Numbered from the stretch's first letter, positions 1-10,499 are shown. The stretch: 64,000 bases of DNA from Haemophilus parainfluenzae (GCF_036288925.1 NZ_CP127167.1:1860001-1924000), one strand, 5' to 3'. Made by a program: numbers and translations. Notes: generated from the sequence alone by a model not told the origin.

Positions 1-2486
1 ACGCCGACGCTGATGCCGACGCGGATGCAGATGCTGACTCCGACGCTGATGCAGATGCGGATGCCGATGCCGATGCTGATGCGGATGCCGATGCGGATGC
101 TGATGCCGACGCTGATGCCGATGCAGATGCGGATGCCGACGCAGATGCTGATGCGGATGCCGATGCGGATGCTGATGCCGACGCTGATGCCGATGCTGAT
201 GCCGATGCCGATGCAGATGCCGACGCAGATGCCGACGCTGATGCGGATGCTGATGCGGACGCTGATGCTGATGCGGATGCCGACGCAGATGCGGATGCTG
301 ACGCCGATGCAGATGCGGATGCCGATGCCGACGCAGATGCTGATGCGGATGCCGATGCGGATGCGGATGCCGACGCGGATGTCACTCCACCAAGTGCACC
401 TAAGGTTGTTGCTGAACCAGATGGCTCTGTGACCATCACGCCTGCACCTGAAAAGGATGTGAACAAAACAACCGTAACTTATACGGATGAAGACGGTAAC
501 GAACATACTGAAACCTTTACTAAAGATCCGAACACCAATAAGTGGGTCGATAATAATCCAAATGACAGTGTCTCTATTGACTCTGATACAGGCGTGATTA
601 CTATCCCTGAAAAAGCGGTGAAAGACGGTTCTGAAGTTACGGCGAAAAACACTGATAATTCAGATAACACCGGTGAAAAAGGTAGTGATACCGTTAAAGA
701 TGTCACCCCACCAAGTGCACCTGAGGTTGTTGCCCAACCGGATGGCTCTGTGACCATCACGCCTGCACCTGAAAAGGATGTGAACAAAACAACCGTAACT
801 TATACGGATGAAGACGGTAACGAACATACTGAAACCTTTACTAAAGATCCGAACACCAATAAGTGGGTCGATAATAATCCAAATGACAGTGTCTCTATTG
901 ACTCTGATACAGGCGTGATTACTATCCCTGAAAAAGCGGTGAAAGACGGTTCTGAAGTTACGGCGAAAAACACTGATAATTCAGATAACACCGGTGAAAA
1001 AGGTAGTGATACCGTTAAAGATGTCACCCCACCAAGTGCACCTGAGGTTGTTGCCCAACCGGATGGCTCTGTGACCATCACGCCTGCACCTGAAAAGGAT
1101 GTGAACAAAACAACCGTAACTTATACGGATGAAGACGGTAACGAACATACTGAAACCTTTACTAAAGATCCGAACACCAATAAGTGGGTCGATAATAATC
1201 CAAATGACAGTGTCTCTATTGACCCTGATACAGGCGTGATTACTATCCCTGAAAAAGCGGTGAAAGACGGTTCTGAAGTTACGGCGAAAAACACTGATAA
1301 TTCAGATAACACCGGTAAAGAAAGTAAAGATACAGTTAAAGATCTAACGCCACCTGATGCGCCAACAGTTGTAATTAATGATGGTAATGATGGTAAGATT
1401 AATAAAGGCGATTTAGATCAATTTGATAAGGCCACAACTACAATTACCATTCCTAGCACAGCTAAAAATGGAGATTCACTGGTTGTGACGATTAACGGTT
1501 CTCAGCAAACCTTTATTGTCGATGACAATAATCGTTCTAATGGTATTACAATAACGTTTGATCCTCTTGCAAATGGTCAAAATAATACCGTAGATGCCTA
1601 TATTCAAAGAGGTAATTTAAAATCAACTATTGCTACAGATAGTTCAATTACTGAGTTAAGTAATCCTGGGTTGAATATTACCGTTACTGATATCGTTGGT
1701 GTAAATCTATCTTTAGATTATGGTATCAAAGCTTCAGAATATAACACTCATATTGGTCAAGTAGATTTGTCACAGGATACCTCAGTGGCTCCTCGTTTCA
1801 GCTCTGCTGATGATAGTTTAACTGTAACCAAAAATATGGATGGTTCACAAAACTTCATCAATATGGGTGATGGTAATAACGAACTAAATGTAGGTGGTTA
1901 TATATCAGGAAATACTCAAGTAAACTTTGGTAATGGTAATGATAAAGTTCATATCTCTGGTTATTTAGGCGGCTCAAGCCCGATTAACCTTGGTGCTGGT
2001 GACGATGAAATTATCGTTGATGGTAAATTACAAGGCTCTGCACGTATCAATGCAGGTGATGGTGATGATCACATTAGTGTTGGTTCAATGGTAATCTCAT
2101 CAACTGCGAGAATTGATGGAGGCAACGGCCATGATGTACTGACCTTTACTGATAACTTCAAAACACCTACAAATGTTGGTAATTTACATCACATCTGTGG
2201 AATAGAAGAAATCGTTCTAGATGGTACAAACCAAACTTTATTAGGCGTAACTTATGAGAATCTGCTATCGAATAGTAAATCTCTATATATTACCGGTGAT
2301 TCAAATGATACAGTTCACTTAGGTAACCAAAAAGGCAACCTAAATGACTCAATGAACGGAGCTGGCTCATACCAATGGAATGCTACTGGTTCTGTGACAA
2401 AAGGTGATCATACGTATACTGAGTATACTTTCAGTGGTGATAACAACTATAAAGTGTATATCGATACCGATATTCAAGTTGTTTAA
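1..2486 (+). CDS. Large repetitive secreted adhesin (BapA/LapA-like), 3' part, truncated by the window's left edge
   Basis: The frame whose codons start at position 3 is open from the left edge to the TAA at 2484-2486, so about 827 C-terminal residues are present and the true start lies outside. In order: 63 Ala-Asp dipeptides (3-380, one Ser for Ala), three near-identical 107-residue Ig-like repeats beginning VTPPSAP (381-1343), a divergent Ig-like unit (VTPPDAP-like start at 1344), then a glycine/aspartate-rich region with five G-x-G-x-D motifs, typical of calcium-binding type I secreted proteins. This layout matches giant surface adhesins exported by type I secretion. No start site or secretion genes are visible here. 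The GTG at 429 could be mistaken for a start but lies inside the repeat in an already open frame. The adhesin role is inferred from architecture. Confidence 0.8.
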   Translation, partial: ADADADADADADSDADADADADADADADADADADADADADADADADADADADADADADADADADADADADADADADADADADADADADADADADADADADADADADADADADADADADADADADADVTPPSAPKVVAEPDGSVTITPAPEKDVNKTTVTYTDEDGNEHTETFTKDPNTNKWVDNNPNDSVSIDSDTGVITIPEKAVKDGSEVTAKNTDNSDNTGEKGSDTVKDVTPPSAPEVVAQPDGSVTITPAPEKDVNKTTVTYTDEDGNEHTETFTKDPNTNKWVDNNPNDSVSIDSDTGVITIPEKAVKDGSEVTAKNTDNSDNTGEKGSDTVKDVTPPSAPEVVAQPDGSVTITPAPEKDVNKTTVTYTDEDGNEHTETFTKDPNTNKWVDNNPNDSVSIDPDTGVITIPEKAVKDGSEVTAKNTDNSDNTGKESKDTVKDLTPPDAPTVVINDGNDGKINKGDLDQFDKATTTITIPSTAKNGDSLVVTINGSQQTFIVDDNNRSNGITITFDPLANGQNNTVDAYIQRGNLKSTIATDSSITELSNPGLNITVTDIVGVNLSLDYGIKASEYNTHIGQVDLSQDTSVAPRFSSADDSLTVTKNMDGSQNFINMGDGNNELNVGGYISGNTQVNFGNGNDKVHISGYLGGSSPINLGAGDDEIIVDGKLQGSARINAGDGDDHISVGSMVISSTARIDGGNGHDVLTFTDNFKTPTNVGNLHHICGIEEIVLDGTNQTLLGVTYENLLSNSKSLYITGDSNDTVHLGNQKGNLNDSMNGAGSYQWNATGSVTKGDHTYTEYTFSGDNNYKVYIDTDIQVV
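3..380 (+). repeat. Hexanucleotide GCN-GAY tract encoding (Ala-Asp)n
   Basis: Sixty-three consecutive six-base units read Ala-Asp in the adhesin frame; one unit at 39-44 reads Ser-Asp. Third codon positions vary (GCC, GCG, GCA, GCT; GAT, GAC), so the protein repeat is kept while the DNA is only partly uniform. The tract continues to the left edge, so its full length is unknown. It would form a highly acidic, low-complexity stalk or linker. Confidence 0.95.
381..1343 (+). repeat. Three tandem 321-bp repeats encoding 107-residue Ig-like modules
   Basis: Units are 381-701, 702-1022 and 1023-1343, each starting with the VTPPSAP boundary motif. They are almost identical at DNA level. The first differs near its start (AAG and GAA codons where the others have GAG and CAA), and the third has Pro for Ser in the SIDxDTG segment and a different end ([10 protein letters not shown]). 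A fourth, divergent unit follows at 1344. Such identity points to recent duplication or gene conversion. Confidence 0.95.
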
Positions 2487-2501
2487 ACATCCATAAAATA
2501 T

Positions 2502-2578
2502 CTGCAAGTCTAACATTGCTAGACTTGCAGAAAGTATTAAGAAAAGCAGAGTTTTGTTTATCAAAACCCTGCTTTTTT
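2502..2578 (+). terminator. Tandem hairpins after the adhesin gene
   Basis: A perfect 11-bp stem (2502-2512 with 2520-2530, CTGCAAGTCTA) is followed by a second hairpin at about 2546-2573 (GCAG-GTTTTG pairing with CAAAAC-CTGC) ending in a T-run. This fits a strong intrinsic terminator 15 bp after the stop. Confidence 0.75.
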
Positions 2579-2728
2579 GCCAATTTTACGTGCTTAAAAT
2601 GAATATCTTATTTTAAAGTTAAAGCAATTTATTAAAATAAGCTTATAATAACTTCGATTGTCATTTCATCAACTGAAATAGACGTATTTTCATTACCATT
2701 ATTAATCATTATTTATTGTGATAAAACT

Positions 2729-5700
2729 ATGACTTTATTTTGCTCTGATATTTCAGTGTCATCCACACATGACTTGGCTAAGATCTCCCAAAAATTATGT
2801 GAGACACTGCAAAACATATCATCCTCTACTCATAATCATCAATTGTCCAATTATTGGCTATTATCCGCAACAGATGGTATAACGCGCGCTAAAACAACAA
2901 GTTTTCAGCTATTATCTTTAGGTGAAACTGATATTACTTTTCATCTAGAAAAGCTAGCTCAAAAATTCAATGCACCATTAAGATGGTTACGTTTAGAGTG
3001 GGTAAGCTCTACACAAGAAACAACATGGGAAGCATTACAACAAGAATTAAGAAAATACAAACGTAATTATTTTCTTAAAGGTATTGCTTTTAAAGGAAAA
3101 AAATATCCATGGCTACTCTGCTCTGAAATGGAGCTCAATGCACATGCCTGCTTTTATAATGGAGCTGATGTTGGTGTTGCTGAAGTTAATAAAAAGAATT
3201 TACAAGCTTATTTAAAAGCTCGGCATGGTAGCAGTGAAATGCCTGAATTTTCAGATAACATGGAAATCCTAACTTTTTCAACGGATGGTATCTTTATGGA
3301 TTTGTCCACAAAAGAAATACACCGCCTATCTACAACGCCTCGCCAACACGGCCGACGGAAACTACAACCGTTAGATAAAAATAATTTACAACCAATTATA
3401 AAAAATCTCACCACCTATTTGGGTAATCAAGTAAAGAAAAATGGCAGATTCGAATATGGTTATTTTCCTGTATTTGGACGAACTATAAACACATATAATA
3501 CTTTACGTCATGCAAGCAGTACTTACGCACTAATTGAAGGTTATGAATTTTGTAGAACATATCAAACTGGAAATTTAGCTAAGCTAAAACAGCAAATCGA
3601 GGCAACATTAGAATATTTTATTAAATCTTTTATTCGTTATTATCCAAATAACTTAGCTTATGTAATAGAAATTAATAATGAAATTAAGCTTGGTGCCAAT
3701 GCCGTAGCCATTTTAGCATTAGTAAAATATATTCAAGTTTTCCCTGATAGCCCAAATAACAAGCATTATCTTACTCTAGCTGAAGCCTTAGCAGAAGGAA
3801 TAGCATTTATGCAACAATCCGACGGTAGTTTCGTACATATTTTAAACGCCACCGATTTATCAATTATAGCTAAAAACAGGGTAATTTATTATGATGGTGA
3901 AGCTGCATTTGGTCTGATGCGTCTATATAATCTCACTCGAAATCATCGTTGGCTAGATATTGTAATGAATGCTTTCAATTATTTTATTTCAGCAGGACAT
4001 CATAAGACACATGATCACTGGTTATCTTATTGTTCTAACGAGTTAATTCAACATTGTCCAGCCGAAAAATATTTCCGCTTTGCCGTAGATAATATAAAAG
4101 ATTACACCCATTTTATTGAAAAACGTATTACGACATTTCCTACCTTGCTCGAATTAAGCATGGCATTTCATAAAATGCTACTTAAACTTGATGAATTTCC
4201 ACAATTTTCCCATGTACTAGATGGATTTGATGTCGGTCAGTTTTATCATGCGTTGCACACTCGAGCTAATTATCTACTTAATGGGATATTTTTCCCTGAA
4301 ATAGCAATGTTCTACAAATTACCATCCTCGATCTTATGGGGAGCGTTTATTCGTCATCATGCTTTTCGTGTCCGCATAGACGATGTAGAGCATTATTTAT
4401 CAGGCTTGGTGGCTTATCATCAACTACTATCAGATAATAACTATCCAAAATTGGCACAAAAAACAGGTACTGATTTAGTCACTCCTCATTGTAGTTTGAC
4501 TGCACAAGGTGTTGCAGCAGCTACGTCTGGCAAATGGATAATTCCACCTCCAAATGATTGGCTAGCGACAGGTGTTGCAATACATACATTGGGATTTAAA
4601 CCAGGCAGCTTATTAGTCGCTCGCGGTAAAAATATGGATAAAGGTTTTTTAACATTACCTTCCGTTCGTTCCCTTATTAGTAAAGGCGCTTGCGGTATTA
4701 TCACTGACGATTCAACTCACTATCTAGATTTTGGTATTCCCGTATTACAAGTTCAAAATGTTCGTCAAGCTACACTTGATTTAGGCGCTTGGGCTCGCAA
4801 ACATTTTTCTGGACGTGTTATAGGAATTACTGGTAGTGCAGGTAAAACAACAACAGTAGCAATGATGGCTACCGCATTAAAATCAAGCAAGCAAGTGGGC
4901 CATACAATTAAGAGTGCCAATCTCCCGATCGGTATAGCATGGAATATGGCTTCATTGCGTTCAGATCTTGATTATTGGGTGATGGAAATGGCTATCGGTC
5001 AAATGACATTAAATTCTCAAATTACTCGCCCTGATATTGCTTTGATCACCAACATTGCACCTGCTCATTTAGAGTATCATGATAATGTTGAAAATATTGC
5101 TCTAAAAAAAGCGCGTATTTTTGATGCTATGAAGCCTGGCAGTTATGCAATTATTTGTCGTGATATCAATCAATTTGACCTAATTGCTGAAAAAGCAGCA
5201 CTGCGAGATTTAAAGGTTATCAGTTACGGGGAGTCAAAAAATGCCGACATGCGTTTACTCTCATATGAGAAAGGTATTGCAACGATATCCATTAATAACG
5301 AAAAGCTCTCTCTAAAACTTAAAACTGCTGGTCGCCATATGGCACTCAATGCTGTAGCCGTATTAACCGTAGCTTATCTTGAAAAATTTTCCTTGAAAGA
5401 GATTGTAGCGGCATTAGAAGAATTTGAAGCGGTAGATGGTCGAGGTAATATATTTATGAGTGAAATTGAGGGACACAGAGTAACAGTATACAATGAAGCC
5501 TATAATGCTAATCCATTATCAATGAAAGCTGCTTTAGAGGCTTTTGCCGATAATATGATAAATTCTGATCTCAAAATTCTCGTAGTAGGTGATATGTTAG
5601 AACTTGGTCATAATAGCGAACATTTACACCGCTTAATAATAGAACGGATTGCCTTATTACCGATTAAACGTATCATTTTAGTTGGAAGAGAAATGTGTAA

Positions 5701-5860
5701 ACATGCAAAATGGCTAGAGACACAAGATAAAATTGTTCTTACCGCAAAAGATAAAATTGCTGCTACTGAGCATTTAGCGAAGATCGCTCAAACTGGAGAT
5801 CATGTCTTCTTAAAAGCCTCTAATGGTGTTGGTTTACATAGTTTATTCAAGAGAATTTGA
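2729..5860 (+). CDS. MurF-like Mur ligase fused to a large N-terminal domain
   Basis: This 1043-residue protein has a complete MurF-like ligase in its C-terminal ~450 residues: an N-terminal Mur domain (about 600-690), the ATP loop GxxGSAGKTTT (699-709, Lys706), the TNIAPAHLEYH segment, a Lys-containing ALKKARIFDAM segment, YNANPLSM (Tyr925) and VVGDMLELG. These are the hallmarks of ATP-dependent amino-acid ligases that build peptidoglycan stem peptides. Normal MurF is about 450 residues. The extra ~590 N-terminal residues contain helical segments such as GRFEYGY, RHASSTYALIEGYE and DGEAAFGLMRLY, which look like an alpha/alpha-toroid fold as in glycosidases, epimerases and lyases (inference). 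No signal peptide is seen and the ribosome binding site is weak. It stands alone between two terminators. Substrate unknown: a modified cell-wall precursor or an amide-linked polymer are options. Confidence 0.75.
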   Translation: MTLFCSDISVSSTHDLAKISQKLCETLQNISSSTHNHQLSNYWLLSATDGITRAKTTSFQLLSLGETDITFHLEKLAQKFNAPLRWLRLEWVSSTQETTWEALQQELRKYKRNYFLKGIAFKGKKYPWLLCSEMELNAHACFYNGADVGVAEVNKKNLQAYLKARHGSSEMPEFSDNMEILTFSTDGIFMDLSTKEIHRLSTTPRQHGRRKLQPLDKNNLQPIIKNLTTYLGNQVKKNGRFEYGYFPVFGRTINTYNTLRHASSTYALIEGYEFCRTYQTGNLAKLKQQIEATLEYFIKSFIRYYPNNLAYVIEINNEIKLGANAVAILALVKYIQVFPDSPNNKHYLTLAEALAEGIAFMQQSDGSFVHILNATDLSIIAKNRVIYYDGEAAFGLMRLYNLTRNHRWLDIVMNAFNYFISAGHHKTHDHWLSYCSNELIQHCPAEKYFRFAVDNIKDYTHFIEKRITTFPTLLELSMAFHKMLLKLDEFPQFSHVLDGFDVGQFYHALHTRANYLLNGIFFPEIAMFYKLPSSILWGAFIRHHAFRVRIDDVEHYLSGLVAYHQLLSDNNYPKLAQKTGTDLVTPHCSLTAQGVAAATSGKWIIPPPNDWLATGVAIHTLGFKPGSLLVARGKNMDKGFLTLPSVRSLISKGACGIITDDSTHYLDFGIPVLQVQNVRQATLDLGAWARKHFSGRVIGITGSAGKTTTVAMMATALKSSKQVGHTIKSANLPIGIAWNMASLRSDLDYWVMEMAIGQMTLNSQITRPDIALITNIAPAHLEYHDNVENIALKKARIFDAMKPGSYAIICRDINQFDLIAEKAALRDLKVISYGESKNADMRLLSYEKGIATISINNEKLSLKLKTAGRHMALNAVAVLTVAYLEKFSLKEIVAALEEFEAVDGRGNIFMSEIEGHRVTVYNEAYNANPLSMKAALEAFADNMINSDLKILVVGDMLELGHNSEHLHRLIIERIALLPIKRIILVGREMCKHAKWLETQDKIVLTAKDKIAATEHLAKIAQTGDHVFLKASNGVGLHSLFKRI

Positions 5861-5943
5861 TTAATCTCCCACTAAATGTGCTTAACTAAACAATAACATT
5901 AAACGCTGTATCAATATTTGTTATAAAGTAACATCAAAAAATG

Positions 5944-5978
5944 CGGAGTACAGCTATTCAAGTTAGTACTCCGTTTGT
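5944..5978 (+). terminator. Possible terminator after the Mur-ligase fusion gene
   Basis: An inverted repeat CGGAGTAC (5944-5951) / GTACTCCG (5966-5973) lies about 85 bp after the stop and is followed only by a short T-rich stretch, so termination is possible but not certain. The rest of the 5861-6134 gap holds no gene that I can support. Confidence 0.4.
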
Positions 5979-6100
5979 GGGTATCTCTTAAAGAAGAAAA
6001 ACTAAACGTTTAATCGCTATCCCCTTCTGCTCAACTTCTCATATAGACGTTCAACTATCGCTAATTCCTTCAAAAAGTGCTGTCAAAATTAACTTATTAG

Positions 6101-6123
6101 AAAAAAGGCTATATACATAGCCT
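6101..6123 (-). terminator. Terminator for mrp
   Basis: Stem AGGCTAT (6106-6112) / ATAGCCT (6117-6123) with a four-base loop. On the minus strand it is followed by a T-run (complement of A at 6101-6106), just after the mrp stop. Confidence 0.65.
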
Positions 6124-6134
6124 AATTTTTCATT

Positions 6135-7247
6135 CTATTTCACTTCTCTAAATAAAATTTCGCTTGGGATGACAGAGCCTTGCCAGTAAAGCTCAGTTGA
6201 TACTTTCTCCGCTAAATCTAAGAAAGATTTCGCAATTTCACTGTCTGGCGCTGCAACTACGGTTGGTTTACCCGCATCCAAATCTTGACGAACTTGGATA
6301 TTCAACGGTAATTGACCTAATACTTTCACATTGTATTTTTGTGCCATTTTTTCTGCACCACCAGTGCCAAAAATTGCTTCGTGATGGCCACAATTGCTAC
6401 AAATATGCATAGACATATTTTCCACAATACCTAACACTGGTACAGACACACGTTCAAACATCGATACACCTTTCACTGCATCTAATAAAGCAATATCTTG
6501 TGGTGTTGTGACCACTACCGCACCCGTTACAGGAATTTGTTGTGAAAGTGTTAATTGGATATCACCTGTACCCGGTGGCATATCGATCACTAAGTAATCT
6601 AAGCTATCCCATAAGGTTTCATTTAAAAGCTGACTTAATGCACTACTTGCCATTGGACCACGCCAAATAGTCGCATTATCTTCATCCATTAAGAAACCGA
6701 TCGAGTTTGCAGATAAACCATGCGCTTTAATCGGGGTGATATGTTGGTTATCTGGTGAAGTTGGGCGTTGATGTGGAGCGCCTAACATATGCGGAACAGA
6801 TGGACCATAAATATCCGCATCTAAAACTCCCACACGAGCACCTTGAGCTTGTAAAGCTAAAGCTAGATTCACTGAAACAGATGATTTCCCTACCCCGCCT
6901 TTACCAGAGGTAACAGCAATAATATTTTTCACACCTTTTACTGCGGGTTGATTATTCGCACGTTTTAACGTGGCGATTTGATAATTCACCACCCATTTGA
7001 TTTCTTTGCTATCTGTCACTTTTAATAACGTATCAGAAAGCTGTTGTTTCACTTGCTCCACGCCAGTGTTCCATGCAAAAGGCAATTGTAATTCAATACG
7101 TAACACGTCACCGCCTTTTTCTACTTTCTTCAAAGTATTTAAGGCGATTAAGTCTTTTTGCAAACTTGGATGTTGGAATTGTTGAAAAACTTGCAGAACT
7201 TGAGATTGTTGTTCCGCCGTTAAATTTTCAGAAAAAGCAGTTGCCAT
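6135..7247 (-). CDS. mrp: Iron-sulfur cluster carrier protein Mrp/ApbC
   Basis: A 370-residue P-loop NTPase of the Mrp/NBP35 family, which binds a Fe-S cluster and transfers it to apoproteins in the cytosol. The deviant Walker A motif GKGGVGKSS lies near residue 110, after an N-terminal FeS-assembly (DUF59-like) domain. DADIYGPSVPHMLG, DMPPGTGDIQL and a CSNC pair near the C-terminus (the cluster-binding cysteines) are all present. Length is normal for the family. It is transcribed away from metG with a 165-bp gap between the two starts, a pairing also known from other Haemophilus. Confidence 0.95.
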   Translation of the reverse strand: MATAFSENLTAEQQSQVLQVFQQFQHPSLQKDLIALNTLKKVEKGGDVLRIELQLPFAWNTGVEQVKQQLSDTLLKVTDSKEIKWVVNYQIATLKRANNQPAVKGVKNIIAVTSGKGGVGKSSVSVNLALALQAQGARVGVLDADIYGPSVPHMLGAPHQRPTSPDNQHITPIKAHGLSANSIGFLMDEDNATIWRGPMASSALSQLLNETLWDSLDYLVIDMPPGTGDIQLTLSQQIPVTGAVVVTTPQDIALLDAVKGVSMFERVSVPVLGIVENMSMHICSNCGHHEAIFGTGGAEKMAQKYNVKVLGQLPLNIQVRQDLDAGKPTVVAAPDSEIAKSFLDLAEKVSTELYWQGSVIPSEILFREVK

Positions 7248-7412
7248 AATATTCCTTTAATAAATAGTGGTAGGTAGTAGAGTAAATTTGTCAGGGATAT
7301 TCTACCCCTTTTACACCTCAAATGTTAAGCTAAAAGTATAACTAAACTAGAAAAAATCGCACTAATCGGGTAACATACTCGCAATTTTTGCAAAAAGAAT
7401 AAGAGAAAAATA

Positions 7413-9461
7413 ATGACAACTCAACCTCGTAAAATTTTAGTCACTTGTGCATTACCTTATGCAAATGGCGCCATTCATTTAGGCCATATGTTAGAACATA
7501 TTCAAGCGGATATTTGGGTACGTTTCCAACGTATGCGTGGCAATAAAATTCATTTTGTCTGTGCTGATGATGCGCACGGTACACCAATTATGCTTAATGC
7601 CGATAAATTAGGCATTACACCAGAAGAATTAATTGCAAAAGCAAAAGCTGATCACATACGTGATTTTGCAGGTTTCAATATTAGTTTTGATAACTATCAT
7701 TCCACTCACAGCGAAGAAAACAAAGAGCTTACCGCAGAAATTTACAATAAACTCAAAGCTAATGGCTTTATTAAGAGTAAAGTTATTTCTCAGTTATTCG
7801 ATCCTGAAAAAAATATGTTCTTGCCTGATCGTTTTGTGAAAGGCACTTGCCCGAAATGTAAAGCAGAAGATCAATACGGTGATAACTGTGAAGTTTGTGC
7901 TTCCACTTATAGCCCAATGGATTTAATTAATCCACGTTCTGCAGTGTCAGGAGCAACACCAATCGTCAAAGAATCTGAACATTTTTTCTTTGACTTACCC
8001 GCTTTTGAAGGCATGTTAAAAGAATGGACTCGCTCTGGCTCACTTCAACCTGAAATTGCAAACAAAATGCAAGAATGGTTTGAAAGTGGCTTACAACAAT
8101 GGGATATCTCTCGTGATGCACCTTATTTTGGTTTTGAAATTCCAGGTGCAAAAGATAAATTCTTCTATGTTTGGTTGGATGCGCCAATTGGCTACATGGC
8201 TTCTTTCAAAAATCTCTGCGATCGTGAAGGCATTGATTTTAATGAATTCTGGGCAGAAAACAGCGATGCAGAACTTTATCACTTTATCGGTAAAGATATC
8301 GTGTATTTCCATAGTCTGTTCTGGCCAGCAATGCTAGAAGGGAGCGAATACCGTAAACCAACCAATGTGTTTGCACACGGTTATGTCACCGTAGATGGCG
8401 CCAAAATGTCAAAATCACGCGGTACATTTATCCAAGCCAGCACTTATTTAAATCACATTGATCCTGAATGTTTACGTTACTACTACGCAGCGAAATTAAA
8501 CGATCGCATCGAAGATCTCGATTTCAATTTGGAAGATTTCGTTCAACGTGTAAACACAGATATCGTTAATAAATTAGTCAATTTAGCGTCTCGTAATGCG
8601 GGCTTTATCACAAAACGTTTTGAAGGCAAATTAGCAGAGAAATTAGAAGACGAGGCGCTTTTCAATGAATTCACCGCACAAGCTGAACAAATCGCTACTT
8701 ATTATGAAAGCCGCGAATACAACAAAGCGATTCGTGAAATCATGGCATTAACCGATAAAGCCAATAAATATATTGATGAAAAAGCCCCTTGGGTCATTGC
8801 AAAAGAAGAAGGCAAAGAGGCAGAATTACAAGCGGTTTGCTCAATGGGTATCGAGCTTTTCCGTGTATTAATGTCTTACTTAAAACCGGTTCTTCCAAAA
8901 CTGGCTGAACGTGCAGAAGCGTTCTTACAAACAGAACTAACTTGGAATAATATTGCACAACCACTATTAGGTCATCAACTTACGCCATTTAAAGCGCTTT
9001 TCTCGCGTTTAGAGAAAAAACAAATTGATGCTGTTGTAGAAGAAACTAAAGCACTTTTCGCTGAAGCAAATAGAGCGACAGAAAAAACAGCGGCAAAACC
9101 AACCGCACTTTCAAATGTCGAACCGATTGCTGACACCATTACCATTGATGATTTTGCTAAAATCGATATGCGTGTGGCAAAAGTACTGAAGTGCGAAGCC
9201 GTACCAGAATCAAACAAACTCTTACGTTTTGAATTAGATTTAGGTGACCATACTCGCCAAGTGTTCTCTGGCATTAAAGCGGCTTACAACAAACCTGAAG
9301 AATTAGAAGGTCGTTTTGTTATTGTGGTTGCAAATCTTGCACCGCGTAAAATGAAATTCGGTGTATCGGAAGGGATGATTCTTTCTGCTGGTACTGGCGG
9401 AAGTGATTTATTCTTACTTTCAGCTGATAGCGGTGTTACTGCGGGTATGCAAGTAAAATAA
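7413..9461 (+). CDS. metG: Methionyl-tRNA synthetase
   Basis: This 682-residue class I aminoacyl-tRNA synthetase charges tRNA-Met. It shows the HLGH (HIGH-type) signature near residue 23, a zinc-knuckle region CPKC...CEVC around 145-165, and KMSKSRG near residue 330. A C-terminal tRNA-binding (EMAP/Trbp111-like) domain begins about residue 575 ([14 protein letters not shown]). The full length agrees with the long bacterial form that dimerises through this domain. A clear hairpin terminator follows at 9472. Confidence 0.98.
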   Translation: MTTQPRKILVTCALPYANGAIHLGHMLEHIQADIWVRFQRMRGNKIHFVCADDAHGTPIMLNADKLGITPEELIAKAKADHIRDFAGFNISFDNYHSTHSEENKELTAEIYNKLKANGFIKSKVISQLFDPEKNMFLPDRFVKGTCPKCKAEDQYGDNCEVCASTYSPMDLINPRSAVSGATPIVKESEHFFFDLPAFEGMLKEWTRSGSLQPEIANKMQEWFESGLQQWDISRDAPYFGFEIPGAKDKFFYVWLDAPIGYMASFKNLCDREGIDFNEFWAENSDAELYHFIGKDIVYFHSLFWPAMLEGSEYRKPTNVFAHGYVTVDGAKMSKSRGTFIQASTYLNHIDPECLRYYYAAKLNDRIEDLDFNLEDFVQRVNTDIVNKLVNLASRNAGFITKRFEGKLAEKLEDEALFNEFTAQAEQIATYYESREYNKAIREIMALTDKANKYIDEKAPWVIAKEEGKEAELQAVCSMGIELFRVLMSYLKPVLPKLAERAEAFLQTELTWNNIAQPLLGHQLTPFKALFSRLEKKQIDAVVEETKALFAEANRATEKTAAKPTALSNVEPIADTITIDDFAKIDMRVAKVLKCEAVPESNKLLRFELDLGDHTRQVFSGIKAAYNKPEELEGRFVIVVANLAPRKMKFGVSEGMILSAGTGGSDLFLLSADSGVTAGMQVK

Positions 9462-9471
9462 TTTAATATTT

Positions 9472-9496
9472 AGGCGACTTCGGTCGCCTTTTTTAT
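9472..9496 (+). terminator. Terminator of metG
   Basis: Perfect stem AGGCGAC (9472-9478) / GTCGCCT (9483-9489) with a TTCG tetraloop, followed by a T-run. A textbook intrinsic terminator. Confidence 0.9.
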
Positions 9497-9565
9497 TGCC
9501 AAACAGAATCAAATACCCTACCATATCAATCAGCTATTTATCATGCAAATTAACAGGAATTCATT

Positions 9566-10426
9566 ATGACAAACGAACTTATCTGCTATAAACAAATGCC
9601 GGTTTGGACAAAAGATAAATTACCTAAAATGTTCCAAGAAAAACACAATACTAAAGTGGGGGCTTGGGGAAAACTCACCGTACTAAAGGGTAAACTTAAG
9701 TTTTATGAGCTAACCGAAGATGGCGATGTCATTGCTGAACATATTTTCACCCCAGAAAGTAACATTCCGTTTGTCGAGCCACAAGCCTGGCACCGAGTTG
9801 AAGCACTTTCTGATGACTTAGAATGTACGCTTGGTTTCTATTGCACAAAAGAAGATTACTTCAGCAAAAAATATAATATGACTGCAACGCACGGTGATGT
9901 AGTTGATGCGGCTAAAATTATTAAGCCTTGTAAAGTGCTAGATTTAGGCTGCGGACAAGGTCGTAATTCCCTTTATTTAAGTTTAAAAGGCTATGACGTA
10001 ACCTCTTGGGATCATAACGAAAACAGCATCGCCTTCTTGAACGAAACTAAAGACAAAGAAAACTTGAATATTAAGACTGCTGTTTATGATATTAACACTG
10101 CCAATATTCAAGAAAACTACGACTTCATTTTATCTACCGTGGTATTTATGTTCTTAAATCGTGAGCAAATTCCTGCCATTATTAAGAATATGCAAGAACA
10201 CACCAACCCAGGTGGTTATAACTTAATTGTAGCCGCGATGTCTACGCCCGAGGTGCCTTGCCCACTCTCCTTCTCATTTACGTTCTCGGAAGGTGAGTTA
10301 AAAGAATACTACAAAGATTGGGAATTCTTAGAATATAACGAAAATATGGGCGAATTACACAAAACTGATGAAAACGGCAATCGCATTAAATTAAAATTTG
10401 CGACAATGCTAGCAAGAAAAAAATAA
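9566..10426 (+). CDS. tehB: TehB-like SAM-dependent methyltransferase (tellurite resistance)
   Basis: A 286-residue protein with two parts: an N-terminal cupin-like domain of about 95 residues ([19 protein letters not shown]) and a C-terminal Rossmann methyltransferase. The SAM-binding motif [15 protein letters not shown] lies near residue 130. This two-domain form is the one known as TehB in H. influenzae, linked there to tellurite and oxidant resistance and haem use; E. coli TehB lacks the N-terminal domain. A start with AGGAATTCATT spacing (AACAGGAATTCATT ahead of the ATG) supports 9566. No tehA partner lies nearby. Its position after metG matches H. influenzae gene order. Confidence 0.92.
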   Translation: MTNELICYKQMPVWTKDKLPKMFQEKHNTKVGAWGKLTVLKGKLKFYELTEDGDVIAEHIFTPESNIPFVEPQAWHRVEALSDDLECTLGFYCTKEDYFSKKYNMTATHGDVVDAAKIIKPCKVLDLGCGQGRNSLYLSLKGYDVTSWDHNENSIAFLNETKDKENLNIKTAVYDINTANIQENYDFILSTVVFMFLNREQIPAIIKNMQEHTNPGGYNLIVAAMSTPEVPCPLSFSFTFSEGELKEYYKDWEFLEYNENMGELHKTDENGNRIKLKFATMLARKK

Positions 10427-10444
10427 TTTGCTAATTTAGAAAAG

Positions 10445-10488
10445 AAAATGACCGCGCTTCGTCAAATAAAGTGCGGTCATTTTTTATA
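10445..10488 (+). terminator. Uptake-signal pair forming the tehB terminator (bidirectional with dapD)
   Basis: AAAATGACCGCGCTT (10445-10459) pairs with AAGTGCGGTCATTTT (10469-10483) with one mismatch, followed by Ts. The right arm is a perfect AAGTGCGGT uptake signal. Placed between the convergent tehB and dapD, it can terminate both. Confidence 0.85.
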
Positions 10489-10499
10489 AAATTTTTTTA

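Noticed and set aside
13..432. Methionine/proline/arginine-rich open frame across the left-edge repeat
   Set aside because: It is the shifted reading of the GCN-GAY hexamers; the frame from base 3 gives Ala-Asp and runs on into the adhesin.
479..1312. Repeated antisense open frames of about 100 codons
   Set aside because: They lie opposite the 321-bp adhesin repeats, recur with the same period and have no ribosome binding sites.
381..1343. Repeat array considered as CRISPR or satellite DNA
   Set aside because: The 321-bp units are contiguous, in frame and code for Ig-like modules; there are no spacers.
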